Of a stretch of 64,000 nt of DNA, positions 37,217 to 45,767 are shown in pieces. A program made the translations under genes and the position numbers. The stretch is taken from NCBI GenBank assembly GCA_016870215.1, contig VGCD01000001.1:121838-185837 (forward strand). The letters run 5' to 3'. This stretch comes from Actinomycetota bacterium (lineage in GTDB: Bacteria; Actinomycetota; Acidimicrobiia; Acidimicrobiales; Ilumatobacteraceae). Under the pieces are notes generated by a model. It did not search any database and was not told the DNA's origin. It saw only the letters and a list, made by a program, of their open reading frames with translations. Positions within the stretch are counted from its first letter, which is position 1. The number at the start of each line of letters is the position of its first letter.

Positions 37217-37241
37217 TGGCGGCGCAGCGATGTGTCAGACG

Positions 37242-38798
37242 TTACTGTGCGCGACGTGGTCCGAAAACTGCAAGAACTGCAACTGCGACCGCTGCGAGAA
37301 TCACACCGACCCACATCGAATGAGTCCATGCGGACACGAATGAATGCTTGGCAGCATCAATGATTCGCGCAGATTCTTCGGTCATTCCGTTCTTCGACAT
37401 TTGTGCAGCGACTCCGTAGGCATTAGCGATGCCTTCTCCGGCCGCATCGACCGCTTTTTCGGGCAATCCAAGAAGCGAATCTGTCATCTTGGTGCGAAAT
37501 GCGGCACTGAGCACCGAACCAAGCAATGCCATTCCGACAGCGCCCCCAATCTCTCGAGACGTGTCGTTCAGAGCTGACGCGACACCTTGCTTGTCCTGCG
37601 GAAGTGTCTCAGTGATGGCGGTGGTGGCGGGGGTCATGGTGAGTCCCATTCCAAAGCCAACAATCATCAGGCCTGGAAGGACGGACAAGTAACCACCTTC
37701 AACTGATGCACGAAGTGCGAGCAGCGCAAGGCCACTTGCGAACAAAGTGACTCCGGACAACATCGTCGCGCGACTGCCGAAACGTCCGGCGATGCGCGGT
37801 GCCATAGTCGACGTCGGCATCATCACCGCAGCCATCGGAAGCATCGCAACTGCAGAGCGAAGCGCTGACCAGCCGAGTACTGCCTGCAGGAACGGGAACA
37901 ACACGAGAAAGATGCCAAACATCACTGCGAACACGATGGTGATGGTGGCGATTCCGGAAGCAAGTCCACGATCAGAGAAAGTCGAGATGTCAAGGAGTGG
38001 TGCCGACACGTGGCGTTCCCACGAAACAAAAAGCACTAGAGAGATGACACCAACGACAAGTCCGACCAAGGTCGTTGGGTCTGACCAACCTCGCTCTGGA
38101 CCCTCGTGAATGCCGAGCACGAGGCCACCAATGGCAAGCGCAGACAACACCGATCCGATGGTGTCGAACGGGTGACTCTCACCTTCGCGTGAGTTGGGAA
38201 CATTTGTCCACGTGATTGCAAATGCCAGTGCAGCAAGCAAGATCGGTAAACCAAACGCCCAACGCCATGACAACACATCGACAGTGAAGGCGGAGACGAA
38301 CAGGCCGATCATGCCGCCACTTCCGGCAAAACCGGCCCAGATGCCCACGGCACGCGCACGGTCTTCCTCAGGGAAACTAGAGGTGATAACAGACAATGTG
38401 ACTGGCATGATCATTGCTGCACCGACGCCGGCAAGTGTGCGCGCTGCAATCATCTGAGCCGTCGACTGGGCCATGAATGCGCCGACGTTGGAAAGTGCAA
38501 AGAGAGAAAGTCCAGTGAGAAGCACTGGCTTGCGGCCCCATTTGTCGCCGACAGCACCAATTGGCATGAGAAGTGCAGCGAGAGCAAGTGAATAAGCGTT
38601 GATGATCCACAACACGCCACTTTGAGTAGAGCCGAGCTCAATCGCGATGGCTTGCTGGGCGACGTTTAAGCCGGACATTGACGCAACAACAGCAACTAGT
38701 GCAGTGCACATTGCAATGAGGATGTTGCGTTCAGTGGCTTTTGAGAGGTGAGGCTGCCCAGGGGCAGTAGATGAGAAATCGGTAAGTGTCGTACTCAT
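37242..38798 (-). CDS. MFS drug-efflux-type transporter (DHA2, 14 TM)
   Basis: 518 aa. Fourteen hydrophobic segments can be counted. Motif A GAVGDKWGRKPVLLTG lies between TM2 and TM3, and VGAAMIMPVTLSVI and GSGGMIGLFVSAF resemble motif C-type helices of EmrB/QacA exporters. It probably expels drugs or metabolites using the proton gradient. Its start ATG 38798 is preceded by 90 bp with no clear promoter, then the 8-bp repeat. DUF3291 follows in the same direction. Confidence 0.88.
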   Translation of the reverse strand: MSTTLTDFSSTAPGQPHLSKATERNILIAMCTALVAVVASMSGLNVAQQAIAIELGSTQSGVLWIINAYSLALAALLMPIGAVGDKWGRKPVLLTGLSLFALSNVGAFMAQSTAQMIAARTLAGVGAAMIMPVTLSVITSSFPEEDRARAVGIWAGFAGSGGMIGLFVSAFTVDVLSWRWAFGLPILLAALAFAITWTNVPNSREGESHPFDTIGSVLSALAIGGLVLGIHEGPERGWSDPTTLVGLVVGVISLVLFVSWERHVSAPLLDISTFSDRGLASGIATITIVFAVMFGIFLVLFPFLQAVLGWSALRSAVAMLPMAAVMMPTSTMAPRIAGRFGSRATMLSGVTLFASGLALLALRASVEGGYLSVLPGLMIVGFGMGLTMTPATTAITETLPQDKQGVASALNDTSREIGGAVGMALLGSVLSAAFRTKMTDSLLGLPEKAVDAAGEGIANAYGVAAQMSKNGMTEESARIIDAAKHSFVSAWTHSMWVGVILAAVAVAVLAVFGPRRAQ

Positions 38799-38888
38799 AG
38801 GGGGTGGGAGAACTGTACCGATGTGGGTGGCCTCAAAGCTGGCGCAAGCCGCCCGTATGGCAGATGTCTCGCTGGTGTGGCGGAGAGA

Positions 38889-38915
38889 CGGTTAGGCGGT
38901 TAGGCGGTTAGGCGG
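38889..38915. repeat. 8-bp tandem repeat, three copies plus a partial one
   Basis: CGGTTAGG is repeated at 38889, 38897 and 38905, followed by CGG. The third copy holds the stop codon (TAA, reverse strand) of the truncated VOC reading frame. Replication slippage is the likely origin, and the gene fragment breaks off here. Confidence 0.8.
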
Positions 38916-39036
38916 AGTGGCAGGTGTTTGACATCATGCCGACTTGTTCGGTCCAAAAACGCACACATGCTTCTGCATCGCGTACGTACAGCACCACATA
39001 TCCGACTTTCAAATGACTCTTCTCGCTATCGCGCAT
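38908..39036 (-). pseudogene. 5' remnant of a VOC/glyoxalase-family gene
   Basis: 42 codons from ATG 39036 read KVGYVVLYVRDAEACVRFW followed by TEQVGM, which is the first beta-alpha unit of a vicinal-oxygen-chelate domain. The frame then loses similarity and stops in the 8-bp tandem repeat. A working VOC domain needs about 110-130 residues, and no continuation is found in any frame of the 110 bp down to the MFS gene. It therefore looks like a gene broken by deletion. It lies 51 bp after the tmRNA 3' end on the same strand. Confidence 0.6.
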
Positions 39037-39062
39037 CCGGAGTTTAAGTGCATCGAAAGAGT

Positions 39063-39078
39063 CTGCGACAAGGCGCAG
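39063..39078 (-). terminator. ssrA: hairpin after the tmRNA gene
   Basis: On the reverse strand CTGCG, a 6-nt loop and CGCAG form a short stem starting 8 nt after the tmRNA CCA, followed by ACTCTTTCG. The stem is only 5 bp and the T content modest, so termination is plausible rather than certain. Confidence 0.4.
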
Positions 39079-39086
39079 TTATGTGT

Positions 39087-39468
39087 TGGTGGAGCTGGGG
39101 GGAATCGAACCCCCGTCCATCAGGCGCTGAACGATCGTGATACGACTATCCCCGCATTAGTGCTGACGCAACACTGTCGGCGGGTCGACTATCCCTTGCG
39201 GGATCGCGTGTCGTCTTTCCGACATGTCAGCGTTCTTTCCAGCTGCCAGCGTTCTTTCCTGCCGTCATCCTTCGCTTCTGTTGCCGGGCTGCGATGGATT
39301 GGCCCCGTGCGCCATTGCTGGTCACGATGTCTCTCAGTCACCTGAATAAATCAGGCGGCGAGAGCGAACTGCTCGTTGGCAATTCTTGTTTGTGCCCCGT
39401 TTAACGAGTCTGAGCCACTCGAGTCGCACGCCCGCCCACCGAAACTGACGTCGAAACCAGGCAGCCCC
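39087..39468 (-). ncRNA. ssrA: transfer-messenger RNA (tmRNA)
   Basis: 382 nt. The 5' end (GGGGCTGCCTGGTTTCGAC, from 39468) and the 3' end (GGTTCGATTCCCCCC, then AGCTCCACCA, ending at 39087) form the alanine-tRNA-like acceptor and T arm, with CCA encoded. The tag frame reads GCA at 39395 through TGA at 39351-39353 and gives AQTRIANEQFALAA, ending in the ALAA degron recognised by proteases. With SmpB it rescues stalled ribosomes and tags the unfinished protein. smpB lies 83 bp upstream on the same strand, and a possible -10 box is at 39475-39480. Confidence 0.95.
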
Positions 39469-39474
39469 GAGTGT

Positions 39475-39480
39475 GTTGTA
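39475..39480 (-). promoter_or_regulatory. probable -10 box of the tmRNA gene
   Basis: TACAAC on the reverse strand, ending 6 nt before the mature 5' G at 39468. TGGTCA lies 16 nt further upstream and could serve as the -35 element. The mature end of tmRNA is made by RNase P, so the true transcription start may be slightly different. Confidence 0.4.
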
Positions 39481-39551
39481 GTGGTTGGTTGTGTAGTGAC
39501 CAGTGTAAGGGCGGGGAGTGTCGAATTATTCCCGCGCAGCAGATACGTGCT

Positions 39552-40028
39552 CTAGGCACCCATCTTGCGAGCCGCGCCAAGTTCGCGAGCGATCTCTCGT
39601 TTGGTCTCACGTTCGGCGATTGCTTGGCGCTTGTCCTCTTTGCGGCGGCCTTTGGCGAGTGCCAATTCCACTTTCACCTTGCCTTCAACGAGTTTCAATG
39701 AAAGAGGAACGAGTGCAAGTCGCTCACGTTTCACGCGGTCTGACAAACGGTCGATTTCATCACGATGAAGGAGCAACTTTCGTGATCGGTCGGGGTCGTG
39801 CGCACCAACACCGGTGGCGAACTGATACGGCGCGATGTGCACACCGTCCAGCCACACTTCTCCGTCCAAGATGCGTGCGTAGGCGTCAACCAACTGCACT
39901 TGGCCCCCTCGCAGGCTCTTCACCTCGCTTCCGAGCAGCACAATGCCCGCCTCGACCACATCCAAAATGGTGTAGTCGTGGCGCGCCTTGCGATTGCTCG
40001 CGAGCACGGAGTTGGTCTTCTTTCCCAT
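39552..40028 (-). CDS. smpB: SsrA-binding protein SmpB
   Basis: 158 aa. Binds tmRNA and brings it to stalled ribosomes. Family motifs are NRKARHDYTILDVVEAGIVLLGSEVKSLR, the central IAPY and HDPDRSRKLLLHRDEI, and a basic tail AKGRRKEDKRQAIAERETKREIARE that enters the mRNA channel. Its RNA partner follows directly on the same strand, which is convenient for joint control. In many actinobacteria smpB instead follows ftsX. Confidence 0.97.
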   Translation of the reverse strand: MGKKTNSVLASNRKARHDYTILDVVEAGIVLLGSEVKSLRGGQVQLVDAYARILDGEVWLDGVHIAPYQFATGVGAHDPDRSRKLLLHRDEIDRLSDRVKRERLALVPLSLKLVEGKVKVELALAKGRRKEDKRQAIAERETKREIARELGAARKMGA

Positions 40029-40064
40029 AGGGGATCCTCAGGGTATCTGTAGCCTTCGACAGCA

Positions 40065-40472
40065 ATGTCCGAGGTCGTCATTCCTGGTGCTGCTGTTCGT
40101 GCGATGTATGCGCACGCATACATCTGTTATCCGATGGAGATGTGTGGCCTTCTGCTCGGGTCGTCGGCTGAAGGTCGAATCGATCGTTTCGTTCCCATGC
40201 GCAATGTCGCAGAGAGTGCCAAGCTGTACACCCTCGACCCGAAAGAGCATCTGAAGGTGGAACTTGCTGCGGAGGCCGAGGGGCTCGAAGTGGTGGGCGT
40301 GGCACACAGTCACACTCACTCCGAGGCGTATCCCAGCCCCACCGATGTGGCGCAAGCGCCCGACCCTGGTTGGCACTATGTGATTGTCACCCTGAAGGAT
40401 CCGGCCCCTGCAGCCCGCAGCTTCCGCATCTTGGGGGAACAGATCAGTGAGGAAATAATCCGACCCACCTGA
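40065..40472 (+). CDS. M67/JAMM metallopeptidase (Mec-like)
   Basis: 135 aa. The zinc site is the JAMM motif HSHTH followed by SPTD in GVAHSHTHSEAYPSPTDV, with the upstream glutamate in MEMCGLLLG. In Mycobacterium the equivalent enzyme (Mec) cuts cysteine from the thiocarboxylated carrier CysO after CysM has joined them. Here cysM follows 64 bp downstream, but there is no cysO gene between. It is divergent from smpB with a 36-bp gap. Confidence 0.88.
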   Translation: MSEVVIPGAAVRAMYAHAYICYPMEMCGLLLGSSAEGRIDRFVPMRNVAESAKLYTLDPKEHLKVELAAEAEGLEVVGVAHSHTHSEAYPSPTDVAQAPDPGWHYVIVTLKDPAPAARSFRILGEQISEEIIRPT

Positions 40473-40493
40473 GCGTTGTCCCTGGGGAAGCAT

Positions 40494-40515
40494 TACAATT
40501 CTGACCAGATTGGTC
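40494..40515 (+). promoter_or_regulatory. -10 box and overlapping dyad upstream of cysM
   Basis: TACAAT (40494-40499) fits a -10 element. Four bases later GACCAGATTGGTC (40503-40515) is a perfect dyad (GACCA-GAT-TGGTC) covering the expected transcription start, a classic repressor position. No -35 box with normal spacing is seen. A cysteine- or redox-sensing regulator is possible; none is encoded nearby. Confidence 0.5.
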
Positions 40516-40536
40516 GGGTTTAACCAGGAGCTCAGC

Positions 40537-41523
40537 ATGACACTTGCAGATGTGAACCGCCGTCGCGGTTCGGTGTTCGTGCATCAGAGCGCCCTCGACC
40601 TCATCGGAAACACACCGGTGGTTGATGTGTCGAATTTGTCGCCCAATCCGAATGTGCGCATCGTCGCCAAACTCGAGTCGCAGAACCCCTTTGGGTCGGT
40701 GAAAGATCGCATCGCCAAGTCGATGATCGAAGATGCCGAACGTGAAGGACGGCTTGTTCCTGGTCAGCGAATCATCGAACCGTCGTCGGGAAACACGGGC
40801 ATAGCTCTTGCAGCGATCGCGAAAATGAAGGGCTATCCCATCACCATTCTCATGCCGACGTCGGTGAGCATTGAACGTCGCCAGATGCTCGAAGTGTTCG
40901 GTGCCGACATCATCCTCACGCCTGGCGAAGAAGGCTCGAACGGTGCGGTGCGTCGCGCCACCGAGATGGCTGCACAGCATCCTGAGTGGTGTTTCCTCTA
41001 CCAGTATGCGAACGATGCAAACCCGCGTGCGCATTACGAAACCACCGGACCTGAGATCTTCCGCGACTGCCCCGAAATAACGCATTTTGTCGCCGGACTC
41101 GGCACGAGTGGAACGCTCATGGGTACGGGGAAGTATCTCAAGGAACAGAACCCCGACATCAAGATCGTCGCTGTCGAGCCACCCCTTGGTGAGCGAGTCG
41201 AAGGTCTGCGCAATTTGGATGACGGCTACATCCCGCCAGTGTTCGAACATTGGAATGGACGCGAATTGCTCGACCGCAAGCGCGTCGTGCGTCCGCGCGA
41301 GTCACTCGAAATGACGCGACGTCTGGTCACCGAGTGCGGCATCTTTGCCGGAATTTCGTCGGGTGCATCGCTCGCAGGTGCATTGAAAGTTGCGAGTGAA
41401 ATCGACGAGGGAACAATTGTGTTCATTGTGTGCGATGGCGGCTGGAAGTACCTGTCGACTGGCGCGTACACCGACGACCTTGACGCAGCCGAAGCTGCCG
41501 CCGAAAAGATCATCTACTTCTAA
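40537..41523 (+). CDS. cysM: cysteine synthase, CysM type
   Basis: 328 aa from ATG 40537, which has AGGAG at 8-9 nt; ATG 40510 lies over the operator-like dyad and lacks a ribosome binding site. PLP-dependent, fold type II: Lys in ESQNPFGSVKDRIA, SSGNTGIALAAIA, the phosphate loop GLGTSGTLMGTG, and CDGGWKYLSTGAY near the end. The last segment and the long tail fit the O-phosphoserine/CysO-using CysM of actinobacteria better than CysK. Gene order M67-cysM-murI-rph-rdgB is conserved in the phylum. Confidence 0.92.
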   Translation: MTLADVNRRRGSVFVHQSALDLIGNTPVVDVSNLSPNPNVRIVAKLESQNPFGSVKDRIAKSMIEDAEREGRLVPGQRIIEPSSGNTGIALAAIAKMKGYPITILMPTSVSIERRQMLEVFGADIILTPGEEGSNGAVRRATEMAAQHPEWCFLYQYANDANPRAHYETTGPEIFRDCPEITHFVAGLGTSGTLMGTGKYLKEQNPDIKIVAVEPPLGERVEGLRNLDDGYIPPVFEHWNGRELLDRKRVVRPRESLEMTRRLVTECGIFAGISSGASLAGALKVASEIDEGTIVFIVCDGGWKYLSTGAYTDDLDAAEAAAEKIIYF

Positions 41524-41600
41524 GCCGCCCCAACGCTGGCTCATCAGCACCACGTCGGGTGCACACTGGCGCGAGTGTCTCCACGCCTAGCCTTGGCGCC

Positions 41601-42431
41601 ATGACCGCCGATGTCGAACGCCCCATCGGCATGTTCGACTCTGGCTTTGGTGGACTGACGGTCGCAAGAGCAGTCATCGACCTGTTGCCCGCTGAAGACC
41701 TCGTCTACATCGGCGACACCGCTCGGTACCCCTACGGACCAAAACCCGTCGACGAAGTGCGACGCTACGCGCGTGAGATCGCCCAAAGTCTCGTTGAAGA
41801 CTTCAACGTGAAGGCCGTAGTTATTGCGTGCAACACCGCAGCGGCCGCCGCCTTTGATGATTTGTCGCGCGAACTCTCACTACCGGTGCTGAGCGTTGTG
41901 GAACCTGGAGTTAAGTCACTGTCGCTTGCCACGCGAAACGGTCACGTCGGAGTCATCGGCACCGTTGGCACCATCGGCTCGGGTGCGTACCAGCGCGCAC
42001 TTGCAGAACTCGACGCTGATGTTCAATTGACAGCCGCAGCGTGCCCAGGTTTTGTTGAATTTGTCGAACTCGGTCAGACCTCGGGCGATGAAGTGATGGT
42101 GTTGGCAGAGCGCCTCTTGGCCCCGGTACGTGATGCGGGGGTCGATGCGTTGCTGCTTGGTTGCACGCATTATCCGTATCTCTCTCGCGTTATTTCTGAA
42201 GTCATGGGCCCTGATGTCGTGCTCGTGAGTAGCGCTGACGAGACAGCATTTGAGCTTCGACGCATGTTGGGAGCTGCGCACTTGCGTCGAGGTCACACGC
42301 ATACGGGCCACCATGAGTTCTATTCCTCTGGCGATGTGGCATGGTTTGCAGACCTTGGTCGTCGTCTTCTTGGTCCAGAGTTGGAACAGGCGCAACACTG
42401 GCACGGAACTCACAGACACGGGAGCAACTAG
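41601..42431 (+). CDS. murI: glutamate racemase
   Basis: 276 aa from ATG 41601. Makes D-glutamate for peptidoglycan without a cofactor. The two catalytic cysteines lie in [13 protein letters not shown] and [10 protein letters not shown]; the N-terminal [14 protein letters not shown] and [11 protein letters not shown] are also typical. A GTG at 41559 would extend it by 14 residues. Only 2 bp separate its stop from the rph start. Confidence 0.96.
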   Translation: MTADVERPIGMFDSGFGGLTVARAVIDLLPAEDLVYIGDTARYPYGPKPVDEVRRYAREIAQSLVEDFNVKAVVIACNTAAAAAFDDLSRELSLPVLSVVEPGVKSLSLATRNGHVGVIGTVGTIGSGAYQRALAELDADVQLTAAACPGFVEFVELGQTSGDEVMVLAERLLAPVRDAGVDALLLGCTHYPYLSRVISEVMGPDVVLVSSADETAFELRRMLGAAHLRRGHTHTGHHEFYSSGDVAWFADLGRRLLGPELEQAQHWHGTHRHGSN

Positions 42432-42433
42432 CA

Positions 42434-43195
42434 ATGGCACGACCAGACGGACGATCACACGACGAACTTCGCCCAATCACCTTCGAGCGCGACTACACCG
42501 AGATGTCTGCAGGAAGCGTGCTCGTGTCGTTCGGGCGCACGCGTGTGCTGTGCACCGCTTCCGTCGATGAAGACGTGCCGCGTTGGATGAAGGGAAGCGG
42601 CAAGGGTTGGGTGACCGCTGAGTATTCGATGTTGCCCGGCTCGTCGCCAGAGCGCGTTGACCGCGAGGCAGCAAAAGGGAAGCAGAGTGGTCGCACCGTC
42701 GAGATTCAACGGCTCATTGGTCGTTCGTTGCGTGCGGCATGCGACATGAACATCTTGGGTGAGCGACAAGTGGTGGTCGATTGCGACGTGTTGCAAGCAG
42801 ATGGTGGAACTCGTACTGCAAGCATTTGCGGCGGCTTTCTTGCTTTGCACGACGCACTGACGCGCCTTGTTCAAAATGGATCAATAAAGAATCATCCACT
42901 GCATTCGCAGTGTGCAGCGATTTCGGTTGGAGTTCACTCTGGCACTCCGGTGCTTGATCTTCCATACATCGAGGACAGCAGTGCCGAAGTCGACATGAAT
43001 GTGGTGATGCTGCGTCCTCGAGACGGCGGAGAGGCGCGCTTCGTCGAAGTGCAGGGAACTGCCGAGGGGCTCGCGTTCACACGAGGAGAGCTTGACTCAT
43101 TGCTCGAATTGGCGAACGGCGGCCTCAATCGCATTTTTGATCTGCAATCTGAGTTGTTGTCGGTTGCTCCACCGCCACGACCCCTCGGACGCTGA
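42434..43195 (+). CDS. rph: ribonuclease PH
   Basis: 253 aa from ATG 42434 ([21 protein letters not shown]). Phosphorolytic 3'-5' exoribonuclease that trims tRNA 3' ends and rRNA. Motifs: [37 protein letters not shown], the RNA-binding [16 protein letters not shown] and [19 protein letters not shown]. The next gene, rdgB, starts about 20 bp downstream. Confidence 0.96.
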   Translation: MARPDGRSHDELRPITFERDYTEMSAGSVLVSFGRTRVLCTASVDEDVPRWMKGSGKGWVTAEYSMLPGSSPERVDREAAKGKQSGRTVEIQRLIGRSLRAACDMNILGERQVVVDCDVLQADGGTRTASICGGFLALHDALTRLVQNGSIKNHPLHSQCAAISVGVHSGTPVLDLPYIEDSSAEVDMNVVMLRPRDGGEARFVEVQGTAEGLAFTRGELDSLLELANGGLNRIFDLQSELLSVAPPPRPLGR

Positions 43196-43214
43196 TTCGA
43201 AAACGGTGGCGGCG

Positions 43215-43793
43215 ATGATTGACATCGTCTGTGCGACGGCAAACGCACACAAGGTCACTGAAATGGAAACTCTGCTCGGCGGGTTGGTTCGGCTTCTGCC
43301 GCGCCCTGCAACTTTGGGTGAAGTCCACGAAACAAGCGACACGCTCGAAGGCAATGCATTGCTAAAGGCACGCGCGGTATGTGCACACACAGGTCGTGTC
43401 GCACTTGCCGACGACACCGGACTTGAAGTCAGCGCGCTCAGTGGGCGACCAGGTGTGCAAAGTGCTCGATATGCCGGAGTCGATGCCGATGATGCTCAGA
43501 ACAGGGCGAAGTTGCTGGCAGAGCTTGGTGAAGCAACGGTGCGCTCAGCTCGTTTTCGTACAGTGCTTGCACTTGTGCATCCGGATGGACGAGAACAACT
43601 GGTCGAAGGTGTCTGCGAAGGAGAAATTGCAACCAATCAGCGTGGCACGACTGGTTTTGGGTATGACAGCGTGTTCATCCCGAATGATGGCAACGGTGAG
43701 ACATTTGCTGAAATGGGTGCTGACGCAAAGAACGCAATCTCGCATCGAGCGCGTGCGATCAGTGCGTTGCGTGTGCTGTTGTCGACACCGTGA
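43215..43793 (+). CDS. rdgB: XTP/dITP pyrophosphatase (HAM1/RdgB)
   Basis: 192 aa from ATG 43215 (GTG 43206 possible). Removes non-canonical purine nucleotides from the pool. The motif TANAHKVTEM corresponds to the SxNxxK signature; ALADDTGLEVSALSGRPGVQSARYAG and GTTGFGYDSVFIP are diagnostic. Its end overlaps the convergent endonuclease-fold gene by 35 bp. Confidence 0.95.
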   Translation: MIDIVCATANAHKVTEMETLLGGLVRLLPRPATLGEVHETSDTLEGNALLKARAVCAHTGRVALADDTGLEVSALSGRPGVQSARYAGVDADDAQNRAKLLAELGEATVRSARFRTVLALVHPDGREQLVEGVCEGEIATNQRGTTGFGYDSVFIPNDGNGETFAEMGADAKNAISHRARAISALRVLLSTP

Positions 43794-44736
43794 CTGATAT
43801 TCCTCTGTGATCACTACCGGTGACGGTGAAGTCGTGCACCTCGTGCACAGTGACACCACTTGTGACGAGTGCATGGTCGAGACGCACGACCGGTCGTGTT
43901 TTCTTCCCCACCGGAAAAGTGCCTGCAAGGAACTTTCCGTGAACAAGGTGTGCTGACCGAAACCCGCGACGCAGGAGGTGGCGCATCGGTGGGTGCCAGA
44001 ACGCTGTGTTGAAGTCACCGATGACAACTGTCGGAGCAGTCATCATGCTGGCAAGGTCACCGATTGCCTTGAGAGATGGTGTCCAATCACGAGTCTTTGC
44101 TCTGTTCACCGGTGGCGTTGGATGCACGACAACGAGCCCGACACTTTGCCCGGTTGAAGTGATGGCCGTGCCAGACAGCGCCGGCTTTGAGATCAGTCGA
44201 TGTTCGCTCATGCCGACAAGTTGATGCCGGCTCCACACCCCGATGCCGTCGGCTCCTGTTTCAAGTAACACATGTCGATGTGGCCATCGCGACGCATGTT
44301 CGTGGATGACCAAGGCCTCGTGAAGCTCAGACGTCAACTCTGAAATCGTGATGATGTCCGCATCAGTTGCCAGCAAGTCGTTTATTGCCTCGGTTGGTGT
44401 GCTGTTGATGTACAACAGGTTCGCGTGCACCACGGTCATTGCATGACGTGGCATCGGTTTGGCTGCGGGGCGGTGGGGTCGATGGACCAGCATCGCGCGC
44501 AAAATGATGAGCACGATCCAGGCGACTAGTAGGAGGCTCGCTGCCACCAACTGCCAATTGGTGGTCACAACGGCAAACACTGCAATGACCACGTTCAGTG
44601 CCGTCGCATACGGAATGACAGCCTGCAGAACCGCGAACACTATGGAGCGACTGACGCGAAGCACGATTGAAAGCACCACCAACTGGGTGACGGTCACGCA
44701 TACCCATGCGAGTGTTGTGAGAAGTGTCGTCATCAT
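43759..44736 (-). CDS. membrane-anchored endonuclease/exonuclease/phosphatase-fold protein
   Basis: 325 aa. Three hydrophobic helices occupy about residues 3-83. An EEP domain follows: VVHANLLYINSTP, DIITISELTSE (metal-binding Glu), GLVVVHPTPP, VVIGDFNTAFWHP and the final SDHRGISVTV with the catalytic His. Relatives are hydrolases of phosphodiesters in nucleic acids or lipids, and the membrane anchor with an outside domain makes a phospholipid or extracellular DNA possible. It follows the PLP gene on the same strand, 27 bp away. Confidence 0.85.
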   Translation of the reverse strand: MMTTLLTTLAWVCVTVTQLVVLSIVLRVSRSIVFAVLQAVIPYATALNVVIAVFAVVTTNWQLVAASLLLVAWIVLIILRAMLVHRPHRPAAKPMPRHAMTVVHANLLYINSTPTEAINDLLATDADIITISELTSELHEALVIHEHASRWPHRHVLLETGADGIGVWSRHQLVGMSEHRLISKPALSGTAITSTGQSVGLVVVHPTPPVNRAKTRDWTPSLKAIGDLASMMTAPTVVIGDFNTAFWHPPMRHLLRRGFRSAHLVHGKFLAGTFPVGKKTRPVVRLDHALVTSGVTVHEVHDFTVTGSDHRGISVTVSTTAHATH

Positions 44737-44763
44737 GTCGCTCGACGAGAGAGCAGAGGCGGG

Positions 44764-45765
44764 TTACCAGCCGCGCAGGTCAATTGGCCATGTGTCAACG
44801 ACTGCGTCGTTCTCGACAACGTGAGCGACCGCGTGCATGGCCATCGTGGGGTCGATGTGTGCTGGTATCACGCGCACCCTGTCACCGATGGATGAACCTG
44901 TGCCTGAGAACGTGAGATGTTCGTCGGAGCAGAACCACACGGAGCCATCCGAGATTGAAGGATTACCGTGGTCCATGCCGAGAGCCTTGAGGCCGACATC
45001 GAGCACTTTCCATTGATCGTTCTCTGAAATCACAGTGCCGACCACCCACATTGCTTGTTCGAATGGCAGACCAAGGGTGGCGTACTGGGTATCCATCAAT
45101 GCGTAGCTTCCGGCCTGCACCTCGTTGACGCTCGTACCCTCGAACAAGTCATATGTTCCGGTGCCACCGGCAGAGATGATGTCACCGCCCACATCATGTG
45201 CAGCTTTCGCAAGGGTCGACATTGCTTCGCGCACTTGACGTCTCTTGTCGTCTCGATCAGCGACCATCATGAGGTGCCCTTCGTATCCCATCACACCCCG
45301 CACGTTCATTCCGCGTGTACGGGCCCGGTCAGCAAGGCGACCTGCGTCGGTTGGTGCGCATCCGCACCGTGGAAGTCCGACATTCACGTCGACGACAACA
45401 TTTTGAAGTCCGGCCGCAGCGGCCGCATCGATGGTTGCGTCTGAATCCACAGCCACTGTGATGCATGCCGAGTTCTGTGCTGCGGCAAGGGCTGAGAGTC
45501 GTGCGGTATCGAGTACTTCGTTTGCAAGCAACAAGTCATCGCCAACGCCGGCCCGCACCATGCCAAGAACTTCGTTCGGAGTGGCACACGTGAATGAATG
45601 GTGACCGGCGAGGTACTGCTCACGAGCCAATGAAGTGCATTTGTGCGCCTTCACATGTGGGCGAAGCCGCGAGCCAGGGTGGATCGTCGCCATAGTCTTG
45701 ATATTCCTGCGCAGCGCATCGCGATCGATGATGACGGCCGGGGTGGAGAGTTGCGAAATGTGCAC
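44764..45765 (-). CDS. D-threonine aldolase/D-serine dehydratase-like PLP enzyme
   Basis: 333 aa, GTG 45765. Fold-type III (alanine-racemase-like) barrel with PLP lysine in LRPHVKAHKCTSLA. The C-terminal beta-domain has the metal-site pattern RVRVIPAHIDPTMAMHAVAHVV of the DSD1 family, together with the SAGGTGTYDL and QAGSYALMDTQY blocks. It probably cleaves or dehydrates a D-hydroxy amino acid. The start codon lies only 2 nt after the discriminator base of the tRNA on the same strand, leaving no room for a separate promoter or ribosome binding site. Confidence 0.85.
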   Translation of the reverse strand: MHISQLSTPAVIIDRDALRRNIKTMATIHPGSRLRPHVKAHKCTSLAREQYLAGHHSFTCATPNEVLGMVRAGVGDDLLLANEVLDTARLSALAAAQNSACITVAVDSDATIDAAAAAGLQNVVVDVNVGLPRCGCAPTDAGRLADRARTRGMNVRGVMGYEGHLMMVADRDDKRRQVREAMSTLAKAAHDVGGDIISAGGTGTYDLFEGTSVNEVQAGSYALMDTQYATLGLPFEQAMWVVGTVISENDQWKVLDVGLKALGMDHGNPSISDGSVWFCSDEHLTFSGTGSSIGDRVRVIPAHIDPTMAMHAVAHVVENDAVVDTWPIDLRGW

Positions 45766-45767
45766 TG

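Noticed and set aside
39087-39135. Separate alanine tRNA gene
   Set aside because: The T arm and CCA end belong to tmRNA, whose 5' half, tag frame and acceptor partner are all found at 39351-39468.
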